DNA of 64,000 nucleotides from the NCBI GenBank assembly GCA_951799445.1, contig OX637293.1:9486001-9550000 (forward strand). The letters are read 5' to 3'. Position 1 is the stretch's first letter. Every line of letters starts with the position of its first letter. A model generated the notes under the pieces. The model was given only the letters and a program-made list of their open reading frames with translations, made no database searches and was not told the origin of the DNA. Positions 31,360-42,938 of this stretch are shown here, piece by piece. The position numbers were made by a program, and so were the translations under genes. This DNA is from Pseudisothecium myosuroides (taxonomy: Eukaryota > Streptophyta > Bryopsida > Hypnales > Lembophyllaceae).

Positions 31360-31400
31360 CATTAGGGTTTTTGGGATTTCCAGGGTTTAGGGTTTTCGAG
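31360..31400 (+). promoter_or_regulatory. Telo-box cluster upstream of the NSN1-like gene
   Basis: TTAGGGTTTTTGGG and GGGTTTAGGGTTTTCG lie 140-175 bp before the start codon. Telo boxes (AAACCCTAA) are common in promoters of plant ribosomal-protein and ribosome-assembly genes. A nucleolar GTPase fits that group. That the box works here is inference. Confidence 0.55.
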
Positions 31401-31534
31401 CTTCAATCTTTTCCAGTGGAGCTGCGATCTGAACCTACGTTGAACTTCTGCGATTCAAGCTCGAATTGAAAGAGCTCCGTCTCTCTTCCTCGAAACTGTT
31501 CCCTGTTGCGGGTCTAGAAGAAAAAGCAGCCGAG

Positions 31535-34500
31535 ATGGTGAACAAGCAAAATACAAGTAAGGATTTCCGTTGCATATTTTCTGGTTTCAAAAGAGTTTTG
31601 TCAGTCCCAGTGGCGTTTTTTTTTTCAATTTCGTAGGAATTGGCACAGAAAGTAAGCATATTTCCATGATGAAGAAGAACAAAATTCCTTTGCAATTGTT
31701 GACTTTTTCTGTTTTTAAAGAAATTTGTGGTGGTTTTGTGTTAGTGCCCATGCCATTTTTTGACTTCGTTGGATTGGATTTGGTGCAGAGAGTAAATCCA
31801 AGCGTGTCACCATGAAGAAAAAGAACAAAATTCTGAAGAAAGTGAAGTTGCACTGCGAAAAGAAGGCGAAGGAAGCGCGCAAGATAGCTCACACCAAGCC
31901 GAAAGCCAAGAATGAGAAGGAGTCCGAAGCTTTTCAGGTGGAGCAGGTTGCCGCGATGGAAGCCCGGCGTACTCGCGCCATTGAACTTTTTGAGCAGAAC
32001 AGAGCGGTGAAAAAAGAGAAGGTAGGCTCAAATTGCGTGCATTGTGCAATTTTTCTTGAAGGTTCATTCTATTTATTGCGTAATTTATTTCGAATACTGC
32101 AAGAAGTCCTAACTATATATGGCATTTTTGCATCTTTTTTATTTTTTTGTATGGCTATTACTGGGAGAAGGAGGGAGTGTCGTCTTCCCCTTTAAGTGAT
32201 TAGTAACTTAAAAATAAATTGTATTCAAGGAGAAAAATTGCGATATAAGCAGCTAGTGCATCTCGCAGTAATTTTTGTAAACGGTGCGAAGTACAGAAGG
32301 GTTAATCGTTTCAGGATCATTTTAGCTGTTGTTGATACGCGTGCAGTGTAGGGTCTAAGTTTTGGTCTGTTTTTGATTTGGATATTTTTGCATAGGCTGC
32401 TGCGAAGCGGAAGTTTGGCCTGCCGGACGATGAAGGCGATGCTGACCTTAGGCAGCTTGCCGACAATGCTTCTAGAAGGACTTCTGAATTTGAAAGATCA
32501 AAGAAGCAAAAAATTGAAATAGTTGGTCCGCAAGGTTTGTAACTACTCTATTCTCCTTTATATCATCTAATAAAGTTGTTGCTATATTGACATATCTATT
32601 CGTGGCCAAGTGTCTGATTCGCCGTTTATTTAGAAATCACATTGATTTTCTGATATTTCCATTTCGAGATCTTTTAGGGTTAGGTTTATATTTTCTTCTG
32701 AAATTTGAACGTGTATTTTGTTTGCAGAGAATTCTAGAAGGGCTTTTTATAAGGAGTTCATGAAAGTGGTGGAAGCATCAGATGTTATCATTCAGGTGTT
32801 GGATGCTAGGGATCCTCTTGGTAGTCGTTGTGTGGACGTTGAACGTATGGTTCACAAAGCAGGGGGGCTCAAGCGTATCGTTCTTCTTCTTAACAAGATT
32901 GGCAAGTGTCTCAACTAATGCATCTTGAATCCTTCAAATATCTAGTCTATTCTCCCGCAAATTTTTGAAATGTCACTAAGTCAATGAGTGCTTTCCAGAT
33001 CTTGTACCTAGAGAAGTGGCGGAGCAGTGGTTAAAGTATCTTAGGGAGGAGCTACCAGCAGTTGCATTCAAGTGTAATACACAGCAGCAACGAACAAATT
33101 TGGGAAGGAAGTCATTTGCTAAGGCCACCGAGAACGTTGACGTTTTGCAAGGCAGCGATTGCCTTGGTGCAGAGACACTTTTGCAGCTTTTAAAAAACTA
33201 CTCGAGAAATCAGAAGGTATTTACACTGTATTTCATGTACGAAGATCAGTTCTCAGAAATGCTGAACCTCCCAATCTTCTGTCCTCGACAAATACTGTTG
33301 TGTGTTTGTGTACGTTTGGAGACATGGAACTCGTCGTGCTCATTGTGTGCGTAATTTTTTGCACAGATGAAAACAGCAATCACAGTCGGTGTGGTGGGGT
33401 TCCCAAATGTTGGAAAAAGTAGTCTTATCAACAGTTTAAAGAGAACGCGTGTGGCCAATGTGGGTTCAACACCTGGTGTTACCAAGGCGATGCAGGAGAT
33501 TCACTTAGATAAAAATGTAAAGCTACTTGATTGTCCTGGAATAGTATTCGCAGCTTCAGGCGATAATGAAGCATCTGCCACATTACGAAACTGCACCAAA
33601 ATCGAAAAGCTTGCAGACCCTGCAACTCCAGGTAACTAGTACAGATGTTAAGCGACATTGCGCTGAACTATTGGTCAGATCTGGTAGTTTTTGATGAGAA
33701 ACAAGTAAAGGTCTTGATTCGTTTGGTGTGACTCTGGAGTTGGCTGGAATATGACCAATTTTATGTAATTCTACGTAATTTCAGAGAGCATCAATGCTCG
33801 TTTCACTAACATATGATTTGTCTATCTCAACAGTGCAGGAAATATTGCGGCTGTGTCCTGCTGATAAGTTGGTATCTATTTACAAGATCAACACCTTCAG
33901 CGATGTGGATGAGTTTTTGATGAATGTCGCGATGGTTCGTGGAAAGTTGAAGAAAGGAGGTGTGGTGGATAGTCTAGCAGCAGCCCGCATTGTACTTCAT
34001 GATTGGAATGAAGGTGAGCCTGGAGCACCCTGATTTGATTACCAAAAACACCATAATATTCATTGGAGCCTGCTTTACAAACAGGGACCAAGAAATGTAG
34101 TGAGAATTTCTTTGATGTGTCTTGAGAGATATATGAGTGTAGGAATGATATCAGTAAAGGTTTGTTCTGTAAGCTTGTCCTTTGAGAAAGTGTACAACAC
34201 TTAGTATGTCTCCTTTTACTATTGTTTAAGCTCTTTCGTGCTTGGGGCGTGTGGTTTTATGAACATGAGCTTTCTTATTTTGTTGTCTTTTAACATTCGA
34301 CACAAATTCTCTTAGGGAAAATACCATACTTTACAACACCGCCTGCGCGAGAAGTTAGCGAGCACGCAGAGTTTGGAGCAATTGTATCAGATTGGGGCAA
34401 GGAGTTTGACGTGGAGACAGTGTTTCAGAACGAAGCCACTGCTGTTATTGCTGGTCTCCCTTCGTTGGCGAACACTACACATGTCCAAATGTCGTCAAGT

Positions 34501-35038
34501 GCTCCTCTTACAATGGACGATTCTTTGGTACAGTCTTAATCCATGAACGCAGAATCTGCACTGTGGCTGGTGTACCTGATTTTTTGGTGCTGTATTTTCA
34601 AATAGTTTCCGGTTCTAAGTTGATGCAGCCTTGCAGTTTTAGCAGATTTCCTTTTCTAAGTTGTTCTTGCACTGAGAGATGTCTTAATAATTTGTACAGA
34701 CCATGGAAGAAGAGAACAGTGATGAAGAGCAGGAGGACGATGGAGAAGATATGGATGAGGGTCCCAGTCTGATGGACACAACTGAAGTAGCTGTGAAACG
34801 GGGTAGAACTTATTTGAATCAGAACGAGAGACTTTATGATGCAGAAGGCATTCAAAATCCGCACGCCAAACGAGCACAAAAGAAGCTGAAGAAGAAAGCT
34901 GCCAAGGCTGCTCCGGCTTTGAGTGACGATTCAAAAGCATCTGATGACTACGACTTCAATACAGATTACATTGAAGACAAGTTCACCGCAGACGATCCGG
35001 AAGATGATAATGAGGACGCAATGGAGGGCATCAACTAG
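31535..35038 (+). CDS. NSN1: Nucleostemin-like nucleolar GTPase (NSN1/GNL3)
   Basis: Nine exons encode 593 residues: 31535-31556, 31789-32021, 32396-32534, 32728-32901, 32999-33216, 33367-33631, 33834-34013, 34316-34527 and 34700-35038. The N terminus is basic ([13 protein letters not shown]), as in nucleostemins. The GTPase motifs are in circularly permuted order: DARDP (157-161), G4 NKID (187-190), then G1 GFPNVGKSS (273-281) and G3 DCPG (317-320). This is the YlqF/YawG arrangement. An acidic stretch starts near residue 484. The family acts in pre-60S ribosome assembly in the nucleolus; Arabidopsis NSN1 is needed for growth and flower development. The first exon has only 22 coding bases. 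Intron 4 uses a GC donor. Intron 1 holds a decayed copy of the start of exon 2. Telo boxes upstream fit ribosome-biogenesis co-regulation. Confidence 0.93.
31590..31695 (+). pseudogene. Decayed duplicate of NSN1 exon 2 start
   Basis: Within intron 1, GGCACAGAAAGTAAGC and then CATGATGAAGAAGAACAAAA parallel the genuine exon 2 boundary GGTGCAGAGAGTAAATCC and ACCATGAAGAAAAAGAACAA about 140 bp downstream. The upstream polypyrimidine stretch and the acceptor AG are also copied. A transcript using it would soon meet stops or lose the frame. It looks like a local tandem duplication that has decayed. Confidence 0.7.
32902..32998 (+). other. Non-canonical GC-AG intron in NSN1
   Basis: Exon 4 ends AACAAGATTG and is followed by GCAAGT. 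The acceptor is TTTCCAG. Only this donor joins NKI to [11 protein letters not shown] in frame, restoring the conserved G4 motif NKID. The nearest GT donor would shift the frame and give a stop within a few codons. GC donors with strong GCAAGT context are a known minor class of plant introns. Confidence 0.85.
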
Positions 35039-36366
35039 GTTCATCCGGCCAGTTACGCTGCGTTTTGGGCTCTCTATCCACTATGTTTTAAGCTATGCCA
35101 GAAAGTAAGCTTAGCTTAACTCTGCTGGTCATGGAGTCATGGAGAAGATGGATCATTTCCCTCGATACTTTTTTGGACACGCTACGGTGTTCTAGTGTTT
35201 AAGTGGTGGTTGCTGGTATGGAGCGAGGTCATATCAGAACAATACCCACAGTATCTTTTTGAGGTACAGAGCGTGGATACACTTGTTTTGGCTTAGATTA
35301 GGTCAGTTGTATGAGTCAACCACCAATTTCATTTGAATTTATTTTTGTGGCCAATTCTGAGAGCCACGCTGCTCGACGAAAACGACTTGCTAGCCGAGCT
35401 TTGTAGAATAATTAGGTGTATATTAGACAGAGATCCAATGTATTACTCATTGAATATATGGGCCATGAGCACTTACCGGTCCAGGTCTGATTGACGGTAC
35501 TCAATCACATCAGAGACATCAAAGCCTGTTTCAGTTCCAGACATTCACGGCTGCCTCTTCTGTTTTACTTGGAGCTTTGGTGTCAATTTTATGGTTCAGA
35601 TCAGAATCTGACGTATTGCTTACATCAGAATCTGACGTATGGTTCACTTCAAAATCTGACGTATGGTATTTTGATTTTGATATTTGGTCTCGTGCAGTCC
35701 TTTGCCCCCACATTTGCTCATCTGCCCGAATGAACTTTCCTTTGGTCCTTCCATTCCATTCATGATTCTTCGTTCAATTTTAGGTTGCGGAGGAAGGTCA
35801 TGGTGTTATACAGCGAAGTCTCAATTTTATATTCTTGTGAAGCAGTCAAGATTTGACCATGTCAAACATATCAATTCCGGTGACTGTTTCCCTGGAACCA
35901 ACCATCTGAAGTGTAATCAAGGTGTGTATTACCCGAACTCATGTGTCACTGTGTTTGAATTACACTTGGGGAATTTTTATGAAGATTTTTGCGAATGCTT
36001 TAAGAACATTCCATAAAATGTACAGGAAGAATTAGGAGTTGAATTTGTACGATGCCTGGTCTCTTTCATGCCATAGTCGCTTTTGTGATGTGGGGCTATT
36101 CGGCCAACTGTATGTTCCTGCACACAACGACGTATCATTTAATGTTTAGTTTGGTGATGCCGTATACGTCTAGTCTTGAATTGAACTTACTATTATTGAG
36201 TTTTTCATCGACACAACTAGAAAACCAGTTTTGTCTGACAACCAGAATATATAAGCCCCTGTCGTGTCTGGTCTTGAAGTATCTTTTCCAGTGTTTGATA
36301 CGTTCGGAGTAGTTTTTTAGGGAAGTGCTCGCTTGTTCTGTGTGACTTTTTTCCCAGGCTTCTTAA
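35039..36366. other. Intergenic region between NSN1 and BAHD-2
   Basis: This holds the 3' end of NSN1 and the promoter of BAHD-2. A 24-bp tandem repeat lies at 35598-35672. No other gene was recognised. Confidence 0.5.
35598..35672 (+). repeat. 24-bp tandem repeat, three copies
   Basis: The unit ATCAGAATCTGACGTATGG or a close variant occurs three times in a row, about 24 bp apart. Each unit contains TGACGTA, which resembles the core of bZIP binding sites. A regulatory role for BAHD-2 is possible but unproven. Confidence 0.85.
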
Positions 36367-38192
36367 ATGGGTTCCGAATCGGAAGATCACGCAGACGGTA
36401 ATATAGTCTCAGAAGACAGACTGCAGGGAAAGGCATTGGAACATGTTCACACTTCCTTCATCAAACCTTCCACAGCGACACCATGCGAGAAAGAATGGTT
36501 ATATTTGTCAAGTTTAGACTACTTGTGGGTTGCATTTTACACTCCCATACTGTGCACGTTCGCACCCATGGGAGAGCACAATCTCGACGTGGTGCAACAT
36601 TTGCGGGATACTCTGGCAGACGCGCTGGTGTTATTCTACCCTCTCGCTGGAAGAGTAGTGGCGAAGGACGGTCCTCCAAGGATCCATTGTAACGACGCGG
36701 GTGCTGTGTTCACAGAAGCAAGCGTGGATGTGGAATTGGCGGATCTCAGAGCCGACGATTTTCAGCCTCAACCCATGCTTTCCGGATTGGCGGCTGCAGG
36801 ATTGGGGGATTACCCTGTTCTTCCTCAGATTGGCACTGGCCTTCCAGCCCTGGTCATTCAGGTAAACATTCAACTGGTCATTCTTTCCATTTGCCACCCT
36901 ATAGTCCCTCAGCAGAAGACGAAAATTAACGTAGGTTTTGTCACGTGAACAAATAGCTACGCTATGAGTAGCTCTGTCCCTTTTACAGCACACCGCTTTT
37001 CCTACTCCAACTCCTCACACTCACCTGAAGATGTCGCTTTTGTCAGTGCAATGCCCTCCTCCCCTTTGTTCCAGTGCCTGCTGGGTAGTTCTACTAACTA
37101 CGTCATAGGTAACAGCTGTTATAATTGTTGCTCCCTGTAGGAGGTAAGTTCCATGACGTCGACAATTGACCATGACATCTCTTTCATGAATTTAAATGAA
37201 CAAATTTTTTTATCTTGCAGGTGACACACTTCAAGTGTGGAGGTATGACGTTGGCGGTCAATTGGTCACACGCAGTGGCGGATGGACGAGCTGGTTTCCA
37301 CTTTATGAAATCCTGGTCGGAGCTTGCACGAGGTTTGCAGGTTTCCCTGCTTCCTGATCATCGGCGTGAGCTCGTGAAGCCAGGAGATTCTTCTCGGTTT
37401 ACGACTAAGGACCTTTTCCAGACATCGGCGGTACTCTCTCCCGGTGCACAAATCATGAAAAACTCGAACCTCAAAAGCTCAGGAGACTTTAAATCGGAAG
37501 TGGGAAAGCAAGCCAAGATTGTACCAAAGACATTTGAGTTCACAGGGGATGCCATCTCTAAGCTGAAGCAGCTGGACTCGGATCAGCAACTCTCGAGAGC
37601 AGATTGTCTCTCCACGCATTTATGGCGCTCCGTAGCTCGAGCTCGGAACCTGCAACGTGGTTCTGCAGCTTGCCTTGGCCTTCTCGTGGAAGGGAGGAAG
37701 AAATTGTCCTTGCCACCAGGATACTTCGGCAACGCAATTAGCCTCCTTTACGTCATCACCACGGTCAGTGAACTTCTGAACCGCCCCTTTGGATGCACTG
37801 CCAGGTTGGTGCATTCTGCTGTTAGTTCGATCACGACCGAATGGTTCCAAAATTTTGTTGATTTCATGCCGCTGGTGCTGCAACCTGGAAAGACGGATCT
37901 CTTCTCCGATGATTCGGCGTTTCCGGGCATGACTGCCATAGGGATTTCCTACCTGAACCGATTTCCTTTCTATGAGCTAGACTTTGGATTCGGTGTTCCT
38001 GCACACTCGATTCGCAACACCATGGCTGCTCGGGAAGGCCTCCTCTTCGTTGTCCCAAGCTCCCGTGGTCGAGACAATATGGTGGTCATGGCCAACATGG
38101 ACTCGCCTGTTATGAGCAACTTTCTCTCAATGGTTAATGACATCCCGAGCAACAAGGACAATTGTCAAGTTGAAGTATGTGCATACAATTAA
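36367..38192 (+). CDS. BAHD acyltransferase, paralogue 2
   Basis: Exons 36367-36861 and 37221-38192 join in phase 0 (VIQ|VTHF) and encode 488 residues. HXXXD is HAVAD (182-186), and the C-terminal motif is DFGFG (419-423) as in paralogue 1 rather than the common DFGWG. FYPLAGR and NWSHAVADG are family hallmarks. The protein should be a cytosolic CoA-dependent acyltransferase; the substrates cannot be inferred. It shares intron position and phase with the gene at 26462-28817. It has a longer polar tail (NKDNCQVEVCAYN). The two copies lie on opposite strands with the NSN1-like gene between them, so a simple tandem duplication would have to be followed by an inversion. Confidence 0.9.
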
Positions 38193-39250
38193 GCAGCTGA
38201 GAATGGTTACTATCACATTAGACTTTAGGCTTAATTTCTGTTGGGTTCTGAAAGAGGATTCCGACATGTATTTAATTTTTGGACACCAATTGATAAATTA
38301 TGATCTTTTGCACCATGTATATTTTAGGTAGGAATCCAGAGGGGTTGCTCTCCGATATGGGTTACAATTTGGTGTAATATTAGCAATGTATTGGACCATG
38401 ACCTCAAAAAATACTACTCTGAGTACTTACTGGAACATCATCCTTACACCAGCAGGAGACTTTGATGTTTCAGTAATAAGAGCCTCTTTACAGTGGAGAA
38501 CAAATGCTTCAGCAAGTGAGAGCTTCAAAAATTGAGAAGATGAAGGAGGGCAATGGTCGGCTTGGGGTATCCCTCTTTGGACACACTGATTAGGTTATTT
38601 CTGCTTAAACCGTTCAAAGTTTGTCTAATTTGTTCATTTTGATCAAGTAAGAAGACCCTAATTTTTTTTTAAAAATCTTGCACCTCAATGGGATCAAGAT
38701 GTATATTCCTAATGAGTTTTTTTATTTTAAATTAAAATCTTTTGGATCTTTTCATAGATGAGAAAAAAAAACATTGAATTTTGGGATTTGCAGGCAATAT
38801 AGTGCACAATTTATTAAATGTTTATTAATAAAATTAATTATTTTATGTATTGGACCACTTTATGAAAGTCAAATCCAAAAATGATATTAAAATAAAATTA
38901 TTTGATATTTCAAATGCTTGTTTTCAAGGATTCTAGGTGCCTGGGACAAAACTTACTTTTTCAACTAAAAAATTCAATAAAATTCAATAAAATTCATTAA
39001 AATTCTTTGATTGTGATGAATTTTTTTTCTTGATATATTACAAGTGTAGGAAGCTAAAACTACATTTATAAGTGTAGGAAGCTTAAACCACATTTTGTGA
39101 AATCATACTTTATTATATTAAAAAAATGAAGTCGTTTGATACAATGCAATAATTTGACATGGTCGTTAGACAACGTTTTTGGGTACCCCAAGCTGACCAT
39201 TGCCCCTGAATGTGACTTTAAATTTATATTGAGAATATGAAGTGGAGTGG
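38193..39250. other. Intergenic region downstream of BAHD-2
   Basis: AT-rich DNA. Near 38980-39005 a short repeat of AATAAAATTC units occurs, and GTGTAGGAAGCT(A/T)AAAC recurs near 39046 and 39081. No gene was recognised. Confidence 0.45.
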
Positions 39251-39254
39251 ACTA

Positions 39255-39566
39255 CACTAAAAAGGGTATTTAGTGTTGGATTACATTTAGTGTAATTACC
39301 ACCCTACTTGACCCTACACTAAATGTCAATTTTAGGATGATTAATGTAGTGCTAAACTTCAATGCGCCGCCTTCGCCTTCTCTTCCCTTCTACCTTCCTT
39401 TAATAAGTTCTAACACTAAATGTAAACATTTTCAGATTTCAGATTTACCATAGAGTATATTTAATGTTAGAAATTACATTTAATGTTACTTACTTTAGTA
39501 GGCTTAATGATATTTAGTGTCATGGTTCGCAAATAGTGTTGCCAACACTAAATACCCTTTTTAGTG
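39255..39566. mobile_element. MITE with CACTAAAAAGGG ends
   Basis: The left end CACTAAAAAGGGTATTTAGT pairs with the right end ACTAAATACCCTTTTTAGTG. TA lies outside both ends (39253-39254 and 39567-39568), and symmetry extends a little further (CTA/TAG). The interior carries subterminal inverted copies of ACATTTAGTGT. The length is 312 bp and there is no coding capacity. A TA target suggests a Tc1/mariner-type (Stowaway) or Harbinger-type origin. Confidence 0.75.
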
Positions 39567-40010
39567 TAGTGAAGAGCACTTTTGCCCTTCATGGCATTAA
39601 ATGTGCAAAATTTTTGAGTCATGCATCCAGCCCATCCAAGGGTGGGCCTGACGCAAACTCCGGGGACTTCTGTTTCTTGAATTTTCTTGAGTCTTGCTTC
39701 ACAAGAAGCTAAGATAGTCTATTCTAAGAGTAGACCATGTTCTAAAAGCGACCTCTATCTAGGAATGAGTGATTTGTTGCTTGAAGTATCTATTATTGTT
39801 AGTAATGAGTTAGGTAGGCTTAAATGCAGCGGTGCTATTTTGTGAGCTTGCAAGCGTGAGCCTGTGAGCATTGAACGGGGATTATGTGAGTGTTGAGCTT
39901 AGAAATTTGAAAAAGCATTAGAAAATTTAACAACATTTCTAAAACTATACTTTATTAAAAAAATTGGTCAAAATTTATTATTTTTAATAAGTTTTAGTAT
40001 CTATTATTAA

Positions 40011-40937
40011 CCCCTAAAGGACCAACATGCCTTTTTTGGCAACATAGAATTTTTGGGCAGGTTCGTGTGACTGGAGATTTGCATATTTTGGGCTGAAATT
40101 TTTATAGAAGGTGGGGACGAGGAATATCTTTCATATGCACCAAATTTCATGACATTTGGAAATACGAGTCAAAAGTTATGGCCTAATATGTTGTTTGTTG
40201 GTCAACTCGGGCAATCCAGGCAGATAACTTTTTTCAAAAATAAAAATTTGAAATTGGTTTATTAGATTTATATATACATAGAAAGCTTTGAATCATTCCA
40301 TTCTGATTAATGAGTCAACTCGTGAGTCAAATGTTATGAGGATTTTTAGTTTGGGGGCAGTTATGGATTGTCTACTCTATAATAAACTTTGAAGTTGTTT
40401 ATTTCACTCAATTTTCAATATTTTTCAAAAAAAATAAAATTGTAGGATGTAGATTGTTTATTACAACATTGCAACCATTGGGATTGACATTTTTCAATTC
40501 CATAATTAACTTCTTAACAATTTAGTGTTTTGAACCATTCTCTATTTCTTTCTACTTACTATTTTTTTCCTATATGTTGTACAATTCCAAATAATCTGAA
40601 AATTTTTAAGCATGTAGCCAACTTGCCCTGAAGAATGAATCCAAAGAAGCACAACCATTTTGGAAGTTTTTTCATAATAATCTGACCTTGTGAAGTGCAG
40701 CTGCCCGGTTTTTCGCAGGGCCAAAAAAAAGACTTTTGCCACTTCAAACGCTAATATATTCCAATCTACATGATGGAAATTTGTGAAAAAATTTCCACAT
40801 ATTCTCAAACTAGAATACTACAAGATCCTACGGTTACATGTGTCCAAAAATGATATTTTTCAAAAATTTTGTACTTGTACTAGAAATGGCAGTTTTGGAG
40901 CATTTTTGGTGAGAACATAGTCAAGGAACTTTAGGGG
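40011..40937 (+). mobile_element. TTAA-flanked piggyBac-like element, copy E
   Basis: TTAA at 40007-40010 and 40938-40941; ends CCCCTAAAGGACC and CTTTAGGGG. It is 927 bp long. Its left third is strikingly similar to the reverse complement of copy F (for example GGCAGGTNCGTGTGACT and TATCTTTCATATGCACCAAA). It carries no transposase frame. Confidence 0.87.
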
Positions 40938-41210
40938 TTAAGAGAGAATTTTTTTCAATGAACAATACATCCAACTATTCTTCACTATAGGATATCTTAT
41001 AAAGCCATCATAGGATTATTGAGGACCTATTATGTTGGACCTATTACCGTGGTTATGTAGAATTCAAATGAAAATTGTAATTTTTCGTGTTGTCTAAAAT
41101 ATTAGAAGTATACATTACGACTTTGCTAGATTTTAAGAACATAAAACATTGGTGATTAATTAGGATTTGTTTGAAATTGAATGACGTTGTTTCATAGAGA
41201 CTTTGAAGCC

Positions 41211-41240
41211 AATTTTTTTTTTTTTTTTTTTTTTTTTTCT
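41211..41240. repeat. Poly(T) tract
   Basis: An uninterrupted T run of roughly 30 bases followed by a short GC-rich stretch. Confidence 0.9.
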
Positions 41241-41469
41241 TCCCCGCGGGCTGCGGCTCCTCTTTGTGCTGAGAGGAGGCCAGTAGCAAGAGGGGGTTGA
41301 TAAAAAAAATCAAAATCTCAGTGGGACAATAATTTCATTCAATTTCAAACAAGTCTTAAGCACTAATTCCCAAGAAACAAGAGGGGAGTGATCAACCATC
41401 AGATCAAAAATAAAAGAATTGGATCCCCCGAGATGTCCTACAAGAGGACAATGATCAACTAATACACAA

Positions 41470-42938
41470 CACTACAAGAAAAAGGGGCCCTAATTAACAG
41501 AAGATCAATGCATTTACGTTGATTACGACAAAAAAAAATTGGGCTTAGTTGATTTGGCAATCCTCTTAACATCAATCAATATAATTTTGTTGATTTGACA
41601 AAAAAAAAAATTTGCTAAGTTGATTCGGCCCAATCCTCTAAACATCATTTTTATTTTTCCACATATTATTACAGTAGGGCAAGGTTGGCGGAAAATAATT
41701 ATTCAAAAGTAAGCCAATAAATAAATAAAATGATGAAGAAAAATTGTCAAATTAAACAAAAATTAAACAACCAAGATGTAGTAAAAAATGAAAATGTTCA
41801 ATGATAGTAAAAAAGTCCAAAATAGAGTCCAATGACTATGTACCATTAAGTAATTTTTAAATGGCATGGAAAAGGACTTTTTTCAATGACATGTAGTGAG
41901 TGTGTAAGGTAGAGAGTTCATTTTTATAATTAAATTCATTGTCCGTCATGAATCCTCAAAGGATATGGGACAATTTGAAGATGAGAGCTTCACCGCTCAT
42001 TATCAAAATGTAGGGATTGTGTGCAAAATAGAATTTCAGACCTCATTTTAGCATAATAAAGTAACTTTTTTCAAAAAACTTTTAACTAAGAAAAGTTGTG
42101 AAATAAATCCGAAATTCATCTCCAAAAATCCGTTTGAGGTTTCAAGCCTCCAATAAAAAGTTATGGACAAATTTCAGAGAAGGTGTTTAAAAATTGTCAA
42201 AAAAAATGTCCCTTCCAACCCCTCTCTAAAATTTGACCATAACTTTTGAATGGAGTGTCAAAATCTGAAATGGATTTTTGGAGATGAAATTTAGTTTCAT
42301 TTTACACATTATCTTAGTCCAAAGTTTTTTGAAAAAAATTATTCTACACTACCTAAATGACATCTGAAATTTCAATTTTTAACCACAATTCCTACTTTGG
42401 GCTTAACTATGAGTAGTAGAGCTCTTACTAATCCTAACTCACATATCCCATATCGGTTGTCTTACCTCCTACCATCCCACTAGTATAAAGATCTTGTCTT
42501 CTCTTCCCTCCACACTGTAAGGTAAGTGATATTCAAAGTTCAATTGTTGAATATAATTCAACACTTTGAATATAGTGCTGATTTTTTTAATTACATTTTA
42601 ATTAAATATTAACTGAATTTAATTATTAACTAATTAACTTGAAGAAATTTAATTAATTATTTTGCATTAATGTGCTGGCTACTTATGTAGCAATCTAACT
42701 TGTATAGCGAGTTTGCTGACAAGGCAGGTTTGCCAGCATGGCATGTTTTGCTTACGTGGCAACCTACGTGGCGGATTTTCAAATAATAAATTTTTTAAAA
42801 TTTTTGACAAAATCTAGAAAAAAAATCAATATGAAACTGTTGATTATTGTCCGAATCAAAATGTCCTAATCCACTGTCCAAAATAACATATATTTTTTTA
42901 TTTTCTTGTTGAATAGGACACTGAATTTTCTAGTAGTG
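41470..42938. mobile_element. Non-autonomous CACTA (En/Spm-type) transposon
   Basis: It starts CACTACAAGAAAAAGGGG and ends TTTTCTAGTAGTG, the inverse of CACTACTAGAAAA, which is the classic CACTA terminus. CAA lies directly outside both ends (41467-41469 and 42939-42941), the 3-bp target duplication expected for this superfamily. It is 1469 bp long with no transposase. Subterminal repeats such as TTGATT(C/T)GGC(A/C)CAATCCTCT occur near the left end. A fold-back lies inside at about 42010-42395. Confidence 0.88.
42010..42395. repeat. Fold-back repeat inside the CACTA element
   Basis: The left half 42010-42195 and the right half 42200-42395 are inverted copies. CATCTCCAAAAATCCGTTT pairs with AAATGGATTTTTGGAGATG, TTTTTTCAAAAAACTTTT pairs with CAAAGTTTTTTGAAAAAA, and AAAAGTTATGGACAAATTT pairs with AAATTTGACCATAACTTTT. 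The length is about 385 bp. Confidence 0.8.

Larger units (their letters stand above)
28818..31534. other. Divergent intergenic region between BAHD-1 and the NSN1-like gene
   Basis: This holds the promoters of two divergent genes. Nearly all of the middle is a Stowaway-like MITE interrupted by a TTAA-family element. A local tandem repeat at 31245-31350 and telo boxes at 31363-31396 precede the NSN1-like gene. Confidence 0.6.

Noticed and set aside
41470..42938. Search for a transposase inside the CACTA element
   Set aside because: All frames are broken by frequent stops and no transposase motif is visible; the copy is non-autonomous.
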